Counted from the stretch's first letter, positions 1 to 8,130 are shown. The stretch is 64,000 bases of DNA from Streptomyces tagetis (GCF_018069565.1 NZ_JAGPNL010000007.1:310001-374000); one strand, 5' to 3'. Notes: generated from the sequence alone by a model not told the origin. Program-made: numbers and translations.

Positions 1-353
1 TCGCCGATCAGGCCGGTCACGGCACGCGCCAATGCCTCGGGCATGCCGGTGACCTGATCGGCTGCGATCGCGCGCGGGTCGGCTTCGCCGTCGGTGTACT
101 TCTTGCCGAGGTGGTTGACGTCCCCGGTCCGGGTCTCGCCCGTGTCGTGCCAGACGGCGAGGAACGCGGCCCGCGCCGGGTCGGCGCCCTCCAGCTTCGC
201 GATGATCGACGCGATCAGGCTGGTGCGCCACGAGTGCTCGGCCACCGACTCGGGGTCCCGGACGCCCGCCATCCACCATCCGGTGCGCTTCGTCTGCTTG
301 AGCGTCCCCGCCTCGTAGAGGAAGTTCGCCACCGCGGAAAGGTCGTCTGACAC
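1..353 (-). CDS. HD-domain phosphohydrolase, YfbR/HDDC2-like (3' end outside window)
   Basis: The reverse strand reads open from a GTG at 353 to the window edge, giving 117 residues of the N-terminus. The start follows a GAGGAG ribosome site. The segments VAEHSWR (near residue 37) and VWHDTGE (near residue 67) are the metal-binding His and His-Asp of an HD domain, and the spacing resembles the YfbR/HDDC2 5'-deoxynucleotidase group, which removes phosphate from nucleoside monophosphates. The gene starts 12 bases after the stop of the XRE regulator, so the two are probably co-transcribed. The substrate is inferred from the family only. The C-terminus lies beyond base 1. Confidence 0.8.
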   Translation of the reverse strand, partial: MSDDLSAVANFLYEAGTLKQTKRTGWWMAGVRDPESVAEHSWRTSLIASIIAKLEGADPARAAFLAVWHDTGETRTGDVNHLGKKYTDGEADPRAIAADQVTGMPEALARAVTGLIG

Positions 354-365
354 TTCGGGCTCCTC

Positions 366-1508
366 TCACGCCTCGGCGAGGCGGATTGCGTAGCGGATGC
401 TCTCCAGCTCCCGTCTGCCACGTGGCGAGAGCTCCCGGCTATCCAACATGATCGGTAGCCGGTCGCGCAGGGCGCGGGAGGCAGCTCCTGAGCGCAGGAG
501 GTCGGGCCGGAGCTGGAGCAGGGACCACACGGTGTGGATGTTGAGGCCCACGTATCCGTGCTCGGGTGCGATGCCCTGGACGAGGTGGTCGAGCAGCCGG
601 TCTCCGGGCCAGCGGCGCGGCGTCCGGGCGGCGATGAAATCGTCGGACAGCTCTACGTGCTGCATCTCGCCGACCCAGTACGCCCAGTAGTTGAGGTTGG
701 CGGCCTCGCCTGCGTCGTCGTGGAGGGCCGTGTCGATCCAGTGGTCCATGCGGTCGCGGTCGCCCTGGCGGGCGGCGACGGCTGCCACGGAACGGCCGTT
801 GAGCCAGTTCGTGAGCCAATCGTCGGGGCGCTCGGTCCTTTGCTGGTGGGCGAGCCAGTCGGCGGTGTCCGTGGTGGTGTCGTACCCGGACAGGTAGAGG
901 GCCTGGCGGCGCAGCAGGAACCGGCCGGGGCCGCGGGCCTGCTCGGCGGTGGTCCGCATCCGTGTGAAGAAGCGCCGGCGCTCTGCGCCGGTGAGCTGTG
1001 GCCCGGACGGCGTTGGTCCGCGCCGGGGCCGGGCAGAGGCGGGCAGGGTCCGCACCGGCTCCGGGGGCACGCCGTTGAGGGGCCAGGCCAGCACGGCGGC
1101 CAGCTCGCGCTGCATCACCATCACCGCGAGGGGGCTCTCCTCGACGCGGGCCTCCTCGTCGAGGACGGTTGCGAGGAGGACGTCTGCCTCGAGGGCCCGC
1201 TCCCACGCCTGGAGCAGAGCGGCCGAGGCACTCATCAACATCAGCTTGTGCCGGTACGTGAGCATCTGCTTGTACGGAACGGAGGTCAGCGGCCGGCGCG
1301 CTGTCTCCCACCCCGCGACGGTGTCCAGGCTCACGCCCAGGTACTCGGCCTCCTCCTCCTGCGTGTAGCCCTGCTGCTCCCTTATGACGCGCAGGACGTA
1401 GCCGGAGATGAGGCCGGCGCGGGGACGCGGAGGCGTTCCCGTACTGGTGGTCTGGGTTCGGTCAGGGCTAGGCCGCATGGGGTGTCCATCCCGACGGTTA
1501 GAGCTCAA
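366..1508 (-). CDS. XRE-family helix-turn-helix regulator with long C-terminal domain
   Basis: The 380-residue protein has an N-terminal helix-turn-helix around residues 36-75 (VIREQQGYTQEEEAEYLGVS), typical of XRE/Cro-type DNA binding. A long helical C-terminal region follows that resembles the TPR-like sensor parts of Streptomyces regulators. The longest reading begins at a TTG (1508) whose AGGTGA is too close to be a good ribosome site; the ATG at 1478 has GGATGG seven bases upstream and may be the true start. It is divergent from the radical SAM gene and co-directional with the HD hydrolase. I infer that it controls the divergent peptide locus. The ligand is unknown. Confidence 0.8.
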   Translation of the reverse strand: MSSNRRDGHPMRPSPDRTQTTSTGTPPRPRAGLISGYVLRVIREQQGYTQEEEAEYLGVSLDTVAGWETARRPLTSVPYKQMLTYRHKLMLMSASAALLQAWERALEADVLLATVLDEEARVEESPLAVMVMQRELAAVLAWPLNGVPPEPVRTLPASARPRRGPTPSGPQLTGAERRRFFTRMRTTAEQARGPGRFLLRRQALYLSGYDTTTDTADWLAHQQRTERPDDWLTNWLNGRSVAAVAARQGDRDRMDHWIDTALHDDAGEAANLNYWAYWVGEMQHVELSDDFIAARTPRRWPGDRLLDHLVQGIAPEHGYVGLNIHTVWSLLQLRPDLLRSGAASRALRDRLPIMLDSRELSPRGRRELESIRYAIRLAEA

Positions 1509-1600
1509 GTCACCTGTACTCGCAGTCAGTTCCAGCCCCGACCTGCGGTTTCTAGTGTCGAGGCCATCACGCGACCGAGCGTAGAGGGAGGCAGCGAGAC
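1509..1600. promoter_or_regulatory. Divergent promoter region between XRE regulator and peptide locus
   Basis: This short gap separates the regulator from the plus-strand genes. A TAGTGT at 1553-1558 fits the actinomycete -10 pattern TAGRRT. The -35 position 17 bases upstream (TTCCAG) is poor, as expected for a promoter that needs an activator. GGGAGG at 1586-1591 is the ribosome site of the small reading frame at 1601. Confidence 0.4.
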
Positions 1601-1821
1601 ATGGGACCCGTTCGGCAAGGCGACGGCTCGAAGGTGGCAGTCGTGACCACCGCGGGTGCGCTGGTGCAGGACCGGGACAGGGCCGTCTCGAACTGGCTGC
1701 TCACCGCTGCGGACAACGGCGACCGGGCCCAGAAAAATGCCGTGCTCTGTCCGCGATCTGCTCGCACGAGGAAGAGACCGGGCAACTCGCGGCCATGGCT
1801 CTTCCGTCCACACCGTCCTGA
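1601..1821 (+). pseudogene. Possible frameshifted small gene upstream of the radical SAM gene
   Basis: An ATG at 1601 follows a good GGGAGG site and encodes about 45 residues that look protein-like, including ALVQDRDRAVSNWLLTAADN. After about base 1737 the frame becomes arginine/proline rich. A neighbouring frame then gives LSAICSHEEETGQLAAMAL and stops at 1819-1821. A single-base change near 1735-1745 would join the two into a protein of roughly 70 residues. I do not recognise the family with certainty. It could be a broken first gene of the operon, a remnant of a longer gene, or a short leader. The frame change was read by eye. Confidence 0.35.
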
Positions 1822-1898
1822 CAGTCGGCCTTCCGCTCCTGCCCGTGCTGCCCGGTGCGTACGGCCGGGAGCGGCACCAACCCACCCGGGGAGTCTTC

Positions 1899-3017
1899 TT
1901 GCACTCTGTGATCGCCAGCCCGTTCCTGGAACAGCACACGCTCGTGAGGCCAGGCAGCCGTGGCGGGGCCCTCCTGCCAGAGGTCCGGTACGAGGAACTG
2001 CGTACCCATGACCCCGCCGAGCCTGCCCCGGCCTGGCTCGTCGACGCGGTCCGCGGACAGTGGCCCGACCTCGATGTGACCAACCGGCCGTCCGGCGAAT
2101 ACCTCCTCGTCCGGCAGCCGTCCTCCTGGGGCTACGGCAAGGCGTCCTGGGAGGTCAACCTCGGCTGTAACTACGACTGCAAGCACTGCTACCTCGGACT
2201 GAAGATGCAGTCCGGGATGCCGTGGAAGGACAAGCGGCGCTGCCTGGACGTCATGGCCGAGGCCGGCGTGCTCTTCCTCCAGGTCACCGGTGGCGAGCCC
2301 ACCATCGACAAGGACTTCATGCGGTCCTACCGGCACGCGTTCGAGCTGGGCATGATGATCACGGTCTCGACCAACGGGTCGCTGCTGTGGCGGGAGAACC
2401 TGCTGCGCCTCTTCCGGGAGTGCCCGCCCTACCGTGTCACCGTCTCCATGTACGGGGCGACCAAGGCCAGTTACGACGCGCTGACGCAGCGCATGGGCGC
2501 CTGGGACCAGTTCGTGCAGGGCATGAACGCCGCCCGCCACGCCCGGCTGCCGCTGCGCATGAGCATCGTCGTCACCGAGGACAACGGCCACGAGGAACGG
2601 GACATGGTCGACCTGTGCCAGCGGTGGGGCGTCGAGTACGAGGTCTTCACCAACATGACGCCCACCATCTACGGCGGGGGTGAAGTCCTGACCGCGCAGT
2701 CCAAGGAGCACCTGCGCGTCCGCAAGCAGTTCACCGGCTGCAACGCCGGTCACACCTTCTTCCACATGGACCCGCACGGCCTGGTGTCCATCTGCAAGAT
2801 CGGCCGCGACGACCAGATCAGCCTGCCCCACGAGGGGATCGAGGGCTTGGCCCGGCTGGGCGCGATCGCGGACCGCCTGATGCTTCGCACTGGAGGCTGC
2901 TCGGGATGCAGCCTGGCCAGCTCCTGCCGCGTGTGCAGGCCGCTGGCCAAGCACTACCAGGAGGCGAAGGCCCCGCCGGTGGCGTACTGCCGGCACGGAG
3001 ACAAGAAAGCAGGGTGA
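1899..3017 (+). CDS. Radical SAM/SPASM-type peptide-modifying enzyme
   Basis: This is a radical S-adenosylmethionine enzyme of 372 residues. The canonical CxxxCxxC cluster motif is NLGCNYDCKHCYLG, with cysteines at residues 90, 94 and 97. The SAM-binding TGGEP stretch follows. The C-terminus holds many further cysteines (FTGCN, SICKIG, GGCSGCSLASSCRVC, AYCRHG), the pattern of a SPASM or twitch domain carrying extra iron-sulfur clusters. Such enzymes install thioether or carbon-carbon links in ribosomal peptides. I chose the TTG at 1899 because GGGGAG lies five bases before it; the frame is open further upstream but the extra sequence looks non-coding. The peptide gene at 3022 begins four bases after the stop. 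Confidence 0.85.
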   Translation: MHSVIASPFLEQHTLVRPGSRGGALLPEVRYEELRTHDPAEPAPAWLVDAVRGQWPDLDVTNRPSGEYLLVRQPSSWGYGKASWEVNLGCNYDCKHCYLGLKMQSGMPWKDKRRCLDVMAEAGVLFLQVTGGEPTIDKDFMRSYRHAFELGMMITVSTNGSLLWRENLLRLFRECPPYRVTVSMYGATKASYDALTQRMGAWDQFVQGMNAARHARLPLRMSIVVTEDNGHEERDMVDLCQRWGVEYEVFTNMTPTIYGGGEVLTAQSKEHLRVRKQFTGCNAGHTFFHMDPHGLVSICKIGRDDQISLPHEGIEGLARLGAIADRLMLRTGGCSGCSLASSCRVCRPLAKHYQEAKAPPVAYCRHGDKKAG

Positions 3018-3021
3018 ACAG

Positions 3022-3222
3022 ATGACCGCTGTAGCCGTCGAGATCTCGCCGCGGCGCCCGCTGCCGGACGACGGGCCGACTCAGACCGGCCGGCCGTACC
3101 TGACGCGTCCCGTTTTGGCGCAGGCGGAGCCCGTGACCCGGATCTCCGCAGTGACCGACTTGGACACCGTCATGGACAGCGCCAAGTGCTCGTGCGCCGC
3201 CGGCGACGACAACCCGCACTAG
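3022..3222 (+). CDS. Putative RiPP precursor peptide with C-terminal Cys-Ser-Cys segment
   Basis: This is a 66-residue peptide. Its ribosome site GGGTGA overlaps the stop of the radical SAM gene, which suggests translational coupling. The first ~50 residues are polar and proline-rich and could act as a leader. The C-terminus, DSAKCSCAAGDDNPH, holds the only two cysteines. A short Cys-containing peptide directly after a radical SAM/SPASM gene is the classic layout of sactipeptide- or ranthipeptide-like loci, where the enzyme cross-links cysteine sulfur to a neighbouring residue. No protease or dedicated peptide exporter is visible nearby. The precursor role is inferred from position and shape, and I do not recognise a named precursor family. 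Confidence 0.7.
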   Translation: MTAVAVEISPRRPLPDDGPTQTGRPYLTRPVLAQAEPVTRISAVTDLDTVMDSAKCSCAAGDDNPH

Positions 3223-3236
3223 CCGTCACCTGACCG

Positions 3237-3275
3237 GCCGCAGGCTCCGGGACAGTTCGCGCCGGGGCCTGCGGC
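3237..3275 (+). terminator. Strong hairpin after the precursor gene
   Basis: Arms of 14 bases at 3237-3250 and 3262-3275 pair with one mismatch around an 11-base loop. It lies 15 bases after the peptide stop and before the acetyltransferase gene. It may terminate or attenuate transcription, or stabilise the upstream mRNA so that the peptide is made in excess. Confidence 0.65.
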
Positions 3276-3303
3276 GTGTGTGCGGCGTGGGTAGCGTGCC
3301 GTC

Positions 3304-4167
3304 ATGCGCTTGCACTGGGGCTGGATCGAGCCCGTGATGCCCGTGCCGTACGTGCCCACCCTCGGACCCGCGCGCTGGGATGACCCGCTCCATGAACTCC
3401 TGGAGGCCGTGGTGGACAGCGCCGGTACCGGCCGCTTCCTCCCGCACGACAAGGACCGCCGCTGGGCCGAGACCAAGGCCGAACGGGTCCTGGTCGACGC
3501 GATCGAGCACGGCCAGGCGCAGACCTTCGTCCCGACCCTCGCCGAGCGCGGCCGGGGCGTCGTCAAGGTCCACGTCTACGGGGCGCCGGACAGCCTGTCG
3601 GCCGGCGCCGACTTGGCCCGGAAACTGGCCCCCGCCCACGGCGCGGCCAAGGCCCGGATCGTGTGGTTCCTTGGTCCCGACCAGCCCGACGCGTACGCCC
3701 AGGGGACGCGCGTCCAGCTCAAGGACTTCACCGCCGGGCCCGGGGATGCGCCTGGAGTGCCGGTCCAGGAGTACAAGGAACTGCCCGAGGATGCCGGGTT
3801 CCAGGCGTTCGCCATGGCGATGGCCGAGGACGGGTTCGCGTTCCTGTACGGACAGATGCAGGCCGGGACGGTCGGCCCCGTCCTGACCGTGCTCCACGAC
3901 GGGCTGGTGGCCGGCGCCATCGGTCCGATGGAGACCATGAACGACGCCCGGGGGTACGCGCGACTACTGCCCCAGTACTTCGGTGTCCTGCCCCGGCATC
4001 GAGGCCGCGGCTACGGGCGGGCCCTGTGGCGCGCAGCAATGCACTGGGGGCACCAGCACGGGGCCGCCTACCAACTCCTGCAGACCGAGGTCGGGGGCGC
4101 CTCAGACCGGCTCTGCCGGGCCGAGGGCCTGGCCTCGCTGGGGTTCGTCAACCAAGCCGACGTGTAG
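3304..4167 (+). CDS. GNAT-family N-acetyltransferase
   Basis: The protein has 287 residues. The C-terminal third carries the acetyl-CoA-binding signature in VLPRHRGRGYGRALWRAAM (the R/Q-x-x-G-x-G/A motif) and ends with the usual GFVNQ strand. The N-terminal ~150 residues match no domain I can name. It may acetylate the product of the upstream peptide locus, either for maturation or self-protection. The start ATG has no clear ribosome site. It lies 81 bases after the peptide gene across a strong hairpin, so co-transcription would depend on read-through. Confidence 0.75.
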   Translation: MRLHWGWIEPVMPVPYVPTLGPARWDDPLHELLEAVVDSAGTGRFLPHDKDRRWAETKAERVLVDAIEHGQAQTFVPTLAERGRGVVKVHVYGAPDSLSAGADLARKLAPAHGAAKARIVWFLGPDQPDAYAQGTRVQLKDFTAGPGDAPGVPVQEYKELPEDAGFQAFAMAMAEDGFAFLYGQMQAGTVGPVLTVLHDGLVAGAIGPMETMNDARGYARLLPQYFGVLPRHRGRGYGRALWRAAMHWGHQHGAAYQLLQTEVGGASDRLCRAEGLASLGFVNQADV

Positions 4168-4376
4168 GCCGGCGCCGCGCCGGTAGGGACGCGGTCGGTG
4201 CTCTGCCGCCACCGTCACCGACCAGAAGAGAAATGCCCGCCCGCTCCCCAGAGGACCAGGTCTGCCACCGGGTCTTCCTCTCGCGGGGGACGCGGGGTGC
4301 CCGCTGCGCGGGCCGGGCAAGGGGCGGCCATGGTCGCAGCAGACGCCCCCGCAGGGGACCGGTATGGCGTGAACCG
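4168..4376. other. Intergenic stretch without a supported gene
   Basis: The region between the acetyltransferase and the pobA promoter contains only short overlapping reading frames of shadow type. A short inverted G/C-rich element directly follows the acetyltransferase stop. I see no gene or RNA here. Confidence 0.5.
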
Positions 4377-4405
4377 TTGACAGGTGGGGGGTAGGGGCTG
4401 AGACT
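4377..4405 (+). promoter_or_regulatory. Candidate pobA promoter
   Basis: TTGACA at 4377-4382 matches the vegetative -35 consensus exactly. GAGACT at 4400-4405, 17 bases further on, resembles the Streptomyces -10 TAGACT. It lies about 75 bases before the pobA start and just upstream of the palindrome at 4421. Confidence 0.55.
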
Positions 4406-4420
4406 CACGGGTGGTAGATG

Positions 4421-4436
4421 GTGAAGGAAACTTCAC
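4421..4436. promoter_or_regulatory. Palindromic operator GTGAAG-GAAA-CTTCAC
   Basis: Perfect six-base arms flank a four-base centre. The site is just downstream of the likely pobA transcription start, where a repressor would block transcription. IclR/PobR-type regulators commonly control pobA genes through such sites, but no such regulator gene is in this window. Confidence 0.5.
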
Positions 4437-4480
4437 TGTGCGAACAACGCGCGGCGACGCACGACCGAAAGGAACGACCG

Positions 4481-5656
4481 ATGCGCACCACCGTCGGCAT
4501 CATCGGAGCCGGCCCCGCCGGGCTCCTCCTCGCCCGGCTGCTCCACAACGCGGGGATCGACTCGGTCGTCCTGGAGAGCCGCGACCGCGACTACGTCGAG
4601 CGGCGGCAGCGCGCCGGCATCCTGGAGCAGGGCACCGTGGACGTGCTCCGCGAGGCCGGCGCGGGGGAGCGGATGGACCGCGAGGGGCTGCGCCACGACG
4701 GCATCGAGCTGCGCTTCGGCAAACGGCGCCACCGTGTCGACTTCCCCGCCCTCACCGGCGGCAAGTCCGTGATGGTCTACGCCCAGACCGAGGTCTGCAA
4801 GGACCTCATCGCCCTCCAGCTCAAGGACGGCGGCCCGCTCCTCTTCGAGGCCGAGGCGCTCGCCGTCGAGGGCGCCGAGACCGACCGTCCCCGGGTCCGC
4901 TTCCGGCACGAGGGCGTGGAGGACGTCCTCGAATGCGACTACGTCGTCGGCTGCGACGGCTTCTGGGGCGTCGCCCGCCGGGCGTTCCCCGCGGAGCTGA
5001 GCCGTACCTTCGAGCGGACGTACCCCTTCGGGTGGCTCGGCATCCTCGCCGACGTCGCCCCCTCGCACGACGAGCTGGTCTACGCCCGCCACGACCGCGG
5101 CTTCGCCCTGCTCTCCATGCGCTCCCCGTCCGTCTCCCGCCTCTACCTCCAGGTGCCCGAGGGCACCGACGCCGAGGAGTGGAGCGACGAGCGGATCTGG
5201 GACGAGCTGGACCGCCGCTTCGAGACCGCCGACGGCTGGACGCTGGAGCGCGGCCCGATCACCCAGAAGTCCGTCACGCCGATGCGCTCCTACGTCCACG
5301 AGCCGATGCGCCACGGCCGCCTCTTCCTCGCGGGTGACGCGGCTCACATCGTGCCGCCCACCGGCGCCAAGGGCCTCAACCTCGCCGTCGGAGACGTCGT
5401 CACCTTCGCCCGCGCCCTGACGCACCGTGACGAGACGGGCTCGGACGAGCTGCTCGACGCCTACTCCGCCACCTGCCTGCGCCGCGTCTGGCAGGCCGAG
5501 CGGTTCTCGTACGACATGACGACCATGCTGCACCGCGACCCCGAGGCGAACGGCTTCGATCTGCGCCTCCAACTCGCCCGGCTGGAGCGCGTCACCGCCT
5601 CCCGCGCCGCCGAGACCGACCTCGCCGAGTCCTACACGGGCTTCCCGATCGGCTGA
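4481..5656 (+). CDS. pobA: 4-hydroxybenzoate 3-monooxygenase
   Basis: This 391-residue flavoprotein hydroxylates 4-hydroxybenzoate to protocatechuate using NAD(P)H and oxygen, feeding the beta-ketoadipate pathway. The FAD-binding GxGxxG is at the N-terminus (GIIGAGPAGLLLA). The DG motif VVGCDGFWGVAR and the second FAD motif LFLAGDAAHIVPPTGAKG are present, and the length matches known PobA enzymes. The ATG at 4481 is preceded by AAAGGAA. The longer frame back to 4411 is untranslated leader containing the palindrome. It stands alone; the protocatechuate genes are not in the window. Confidence 0.95.
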   Translation: MRTTVGIIGAGPAGLLLARLLHNAGIDSVVLESRDRDYVERRQRAGILEQGTVDVLREAGAGERMDREGLRHDGIELRFGKRRHRVDFPALTGGKSVMVYAQTEVCKDLIALQLKDGGPLLFEAEALAVEGAETDRPRVRFRHEGVEDVLECDYVVGCDGFWGVARRAFPAELSRTFERTYPFGWLGILADVAPSHDELVYARHDRGFALLSMRSPSVSRLYLQVPEGTDAEEWSDERIWDELDRRFETADGWTLERGPITQKSVTPMRSYVHEPMRHGRLFLAGDAAHIVPPTGAKGLNLAVGDVVTFARALTHRDETGSDELLDAYSATCLRRVWQAERFSYDMTTMLHRDPEANGFDLRLQLARLERVTASRAAETDLAESYTGFPIG

Positions 5657-5831
5657 ACGGGTCCCGGCACGGGGCGGCGCACGTCCCCCCGGCCGTGAGG
5701 GGAATCACCGTTGCGCGTAGCGTGTGGCCCGGCAGGGTGAGGGAAAGATCCTCCGCAGGCAGTAGGGTCAAGCCTTTGCCGTTCTATTACTCTTGAGCCA
5801 AGGCTGCGCCGTGTGGCCATGGAGGAGTGAA

Positions 5832-6743
5832 ATGAGGAGCAGAAACCCGGTCTTCTCGCGACGGGGGTTCAGCCGCGACAACGGCTACGCGGGCTTCAAC
5901 GCCGCGCCGCAGGCCGGGGGTCCCGCCGTCGCCACGCAGGGCAACCCGTACGCGCAGGGCGCCCCGTACGCCCAGCCGGCCGGCAACCCCTACGCGCAGA
6001 ACCCGTACGCGCAGCAGGACCTGCAGCACGGTGCGCCGCCCCAGGCGCCCGCGGCCACCGGCCGGATGACGATGGACGACGTCGTCGTCCGCACGGCGAG
6101 CACGCTCGGCCTGCTGGTCGTCACCGCCGCGCTCGCGTGGGCGCTGCTGCCCGTCGACGAGGCCAACATCGGCCGCGCCTACGGCGTCGGCATCGGTGCG
6201 GCGGTCATCGGCATGGTGCTGGCGTTCGTGCAGTCCTTCAAGCGCAAGGCGTCGCCCGCGCTGATCCTGGCGTACGCGGCGTTCGAGGGCGTCTTCCTCG
6301 GCGTGGTGTCCAACATCGTGGACACCCACATCGCCAGCGGCGCCGCCATGCAGGCCGTGATCGGCACGATGGCGGTCTTCGTCGGCGTGCTGATCGCCTA
6401 CAAGGCCGGCTGGATCCGCGTCAACCGCCGTTTCTACGGCTTCGTGATGGCCGCCGCGCTCGGCTTCGTGCTGCTCATGATGGTGAACATGCTGTTCGCC
6501 GTCTTCGGCGGCGGTGACGGCCTCGGCTTCCGCAGCGGCACGCTCGGCATCGTCTTCGGCATCGTCGGCATCCTCCTCGGCGCCTGCTTCCTCGCCCTGG
6601 ACTTCAAGCAGGTCGAGGACGGCATCGCCTACGGCGCCCCGCGCGAGGAGGCATGGCTCGCCGCCTTCGGCCTCACGCTGACGCTGGTCTGGATCTACAT
6701 GGAGTTCCTGCGGCTCATCTCGATCCTCAACAGCAGCGACTGA
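5832..6743 (+). CDS. Bax inhibitor-1/YccA-family membrane protein
   Basis: The 303-residue protein has a hydrophilic N-terminus with repeated NPYAQ/APYAQ units (residues ~30-65) and then about seven membrane segments. The closing segment LDFKQVEDGI and C-terminal aspartate are typical of the BI-1/YccA family, whose members can form pH-sensitive calcium leak channels or regulate membrane proteases. The role in Streptomyces is not known. GGAGGAGTGA directly before the ATG makes the start secure. A strong terminator follows. Confidence 0.88.
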   Translation: MRSRNPVFSRRGFSRDNGYAGFNAAPQAGGPAVATQGNPYAQGAPYAQPAGNPYAQNPYAQQDLQHGAPPQAPAATGRMTMDDVVVRTASTLGLLVVTAALAWALLPVDEANIGRAYGVGIGAAVIGMVLAFVQSFKRKASPALILAYAAFEGVFLGVVSNIVDTHIASGAAMQAVIGTMAVFVGVLIAYKAGWIRVNRRFYGFVMAAALGFVLLMMVNMLFAVFGGGDGLGFRSGTLGIVFGIVGILLGACFLALDFKQVEDGIAYGAPREEAWLAAFGLTLTLVWIYMEFLRLISILNSSD

Positions 6744-6769
6744 CGTCCTCCGGGCGACGCCGCGTACGA

Positions 6770-6801
6770 AGGGCCCCGGACCGGGTACGGTCCGGGGCCC
6801 T
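6770..6801 (+). terminator. Intrinsic terminator after the BI-1 gene
   Basis: Perfect 13-base arms at 6770-6782 and 6789-6801 enclose a six-base loop. The hairpin starts 26 bases after the stop codon. Confidence 0.8.
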
Positions 6802-6883
6802 CGTCGTCCCCCGGACCGCCCGGGGGCGCCCGTGGCCGGGGGTGCGCTGGCACCGGCCGCGCGGGGCCGCGTACGCTCGCGCC

Positions 6884-7195
6884 GTGGTGGATACGACGCC
6901 TTTGACCCGTGCCGTGGACGACTTCGCCGACCGCCTGCGGGCCGCCCCGCAGAGCCGGCTGCAACGGGGGGCCGCCGCCGAGGCGCTGGGGCTGGCCCGC
7001 GAGTTGGCCCGGTGGGCCCAGAGCGTGGAGGAGCCGGGCGCGGAGCCCCGGGAGATGCCGGACGCGGGGATGTTCGCGGCGGCCGACCAGATCGCCGTCG
7101 CCGCACACGACCTGGCCCTCGTCCTCCAGGACGAGGGCCAGGTGGCGGAGGCGGCGGGACTGGTCCACGAGGCCCGCGGACGGGCCGGGGTCTGA
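6884..7195 (+). CDS. Small hypothetical protein
   Basis: This reading frame of 103 residues starts at tandem GTG codons (6884 or 6887). It is acidic and alanine-rich with predicted amphipathic helices (VDDFADRLRAAPQSRLQRGA, DQIAVAAHDLALVLQDEG). Codon use fits real coding sequence. It follows the BI-1 terminator, so it likely has its own promoter. I do not recognise a domain and no function is suggested. Confidence 0.6.
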   Translation: MVDTTPLTRAVDDFADRLRAAPQSRLQRGAAAEALGLARELARWAQSVEEPGAEPREMPDAGMFAAADQIAVAAHDLALVLQDEGQVAEAAGLVHEARGRAGV

Positions 7196-7314
7196 CACCG
7201 GGTCGGGCGCGTACGGGGGAGTCTTCGCCGTCCGTGTCGAGCGGCCTGCCCGGAAACGGAGACCGGCCGCGGGACCACAGCGACGGGGACTACCGGGACT
7301 ACCGGGTTCCGGGA
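7196..7314. repeat. Short imperfect direct repeats between convergent genes
   Basis: Near 7290-7320 a unit close to GGGACTACC occurs three times in a row with small changes. It separates the small protein from the convergent membrane-anchored protein. I see no gene here. Confidence 0.4.
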
Positions 7315-8130
7315 CTACAGGGACGCGATGACCCGGTCGGCCAGGATGTAGACGGTCTCCTCGCCGCAGGCGAAGGTCAGGGTGTAGGCGCCGGAGATGC
7401 CCGAGCCGCCCAGCAGGTACGGGGCGGCCCCCGCGTGCAGCGCGTCGGCCAGGCGCTCGGAGGTCTCGCGGTGGCCCGGCGTCATGCACAGGGTGGTGCC
7501 GTCGGCGAAGACGTACACGTCGAGCGTGCCCAGCGGGCCGGGGCGCACGTCCGTCAGCGGAACCTCGGCCGCGGCCAGTTCCTCCAGCGTGTCGACGGTG
7601 TGCTCGTGATCGTTGACGACCGGCGAGGGGTTGGGCACGAAGTCCGGGTGGGAGGGGTGCCGGCGCCGGGCGGCGGCCAGCTCCGCCGACTCCTTCGGGG
7701 CGTCCTCCTGGACGGCGTCCCCGGGAGCCTCGTCGAAGCCGGGGCCCTGCTCGACCACCGGCTCCAGACCGGCGAGGTCCGCCTGCCGGGGCAGGAACAG
7801 CTCGCTGTCGGACAGGCCCAGCAGCAGCGGGGCGTCGGAGGCGTCGCGCGCCTCCTGCGCGGCCCAGAACGCGCGCGCCTCGGCCAGCTCACGCTCCCGT
7901 TCCTCGGCGAGCGCGGCGGCGACGGCGGCGCGGATCTCGTCGGTGTCCGCGGTGGTGCGGGCGGCGGGGACGCGGCCCCGCGCGTCGGCTGTCCTGCTCT
8001 CGGTCAGCTCGGCGTGCAGGGCCGCCACCTGGCGGCGCAGCACCAGTACGGCGCGCAGGACGGCGACGCCCACGGCGCCGGTGGCTGCCGTGGTGAGCAG
8101 CAGGGCGATCGATATGGCGCTCACTGACAT
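7315..8130 (-). CDS. Membrane-anchored hypothetical protein
   Basis: The 271-residue protein begins with one membrane helix (residues ~5-30, AISIALLLTTAATGAVGVAV). A helical, Glu/Arg/Ala-rich segment (~65-105) that may form a coiled coil comes next. The C-terminal domain includes LDVYVFADGTTLCMTPGHRE. The orientation suggests the N-terminus is outside or in the membrane with a cytoplasmic tail. It seems a conserved Streptomyces hypothetical, but I cannot assign a function. GGGAGT lies immediately before the ATG. Confidence 0.65.
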   Translation of the reverse strand: MSVSAISIALLLTTAATGAVGVAVLRAVLVLRRQVAALHAELTESRTADARGRVPAARTTADTDEIRAAVAAALAEERERELAEARAFWAAQEARDASDAPLLLGLSDSELFLPRQADLAGLEPVVEQGPGFDEAPGDAVQEDAPKESAELAAARRRHPSHPDFVPNPSPVVNDHEHTVDTLEELAAAEVPLTDVRPGPLGTLDVYVFADGTTLCMTPGHRETSERLADALHAGAAPYLLGGSGISGAYTLTFACGEETVYILADRVIASL

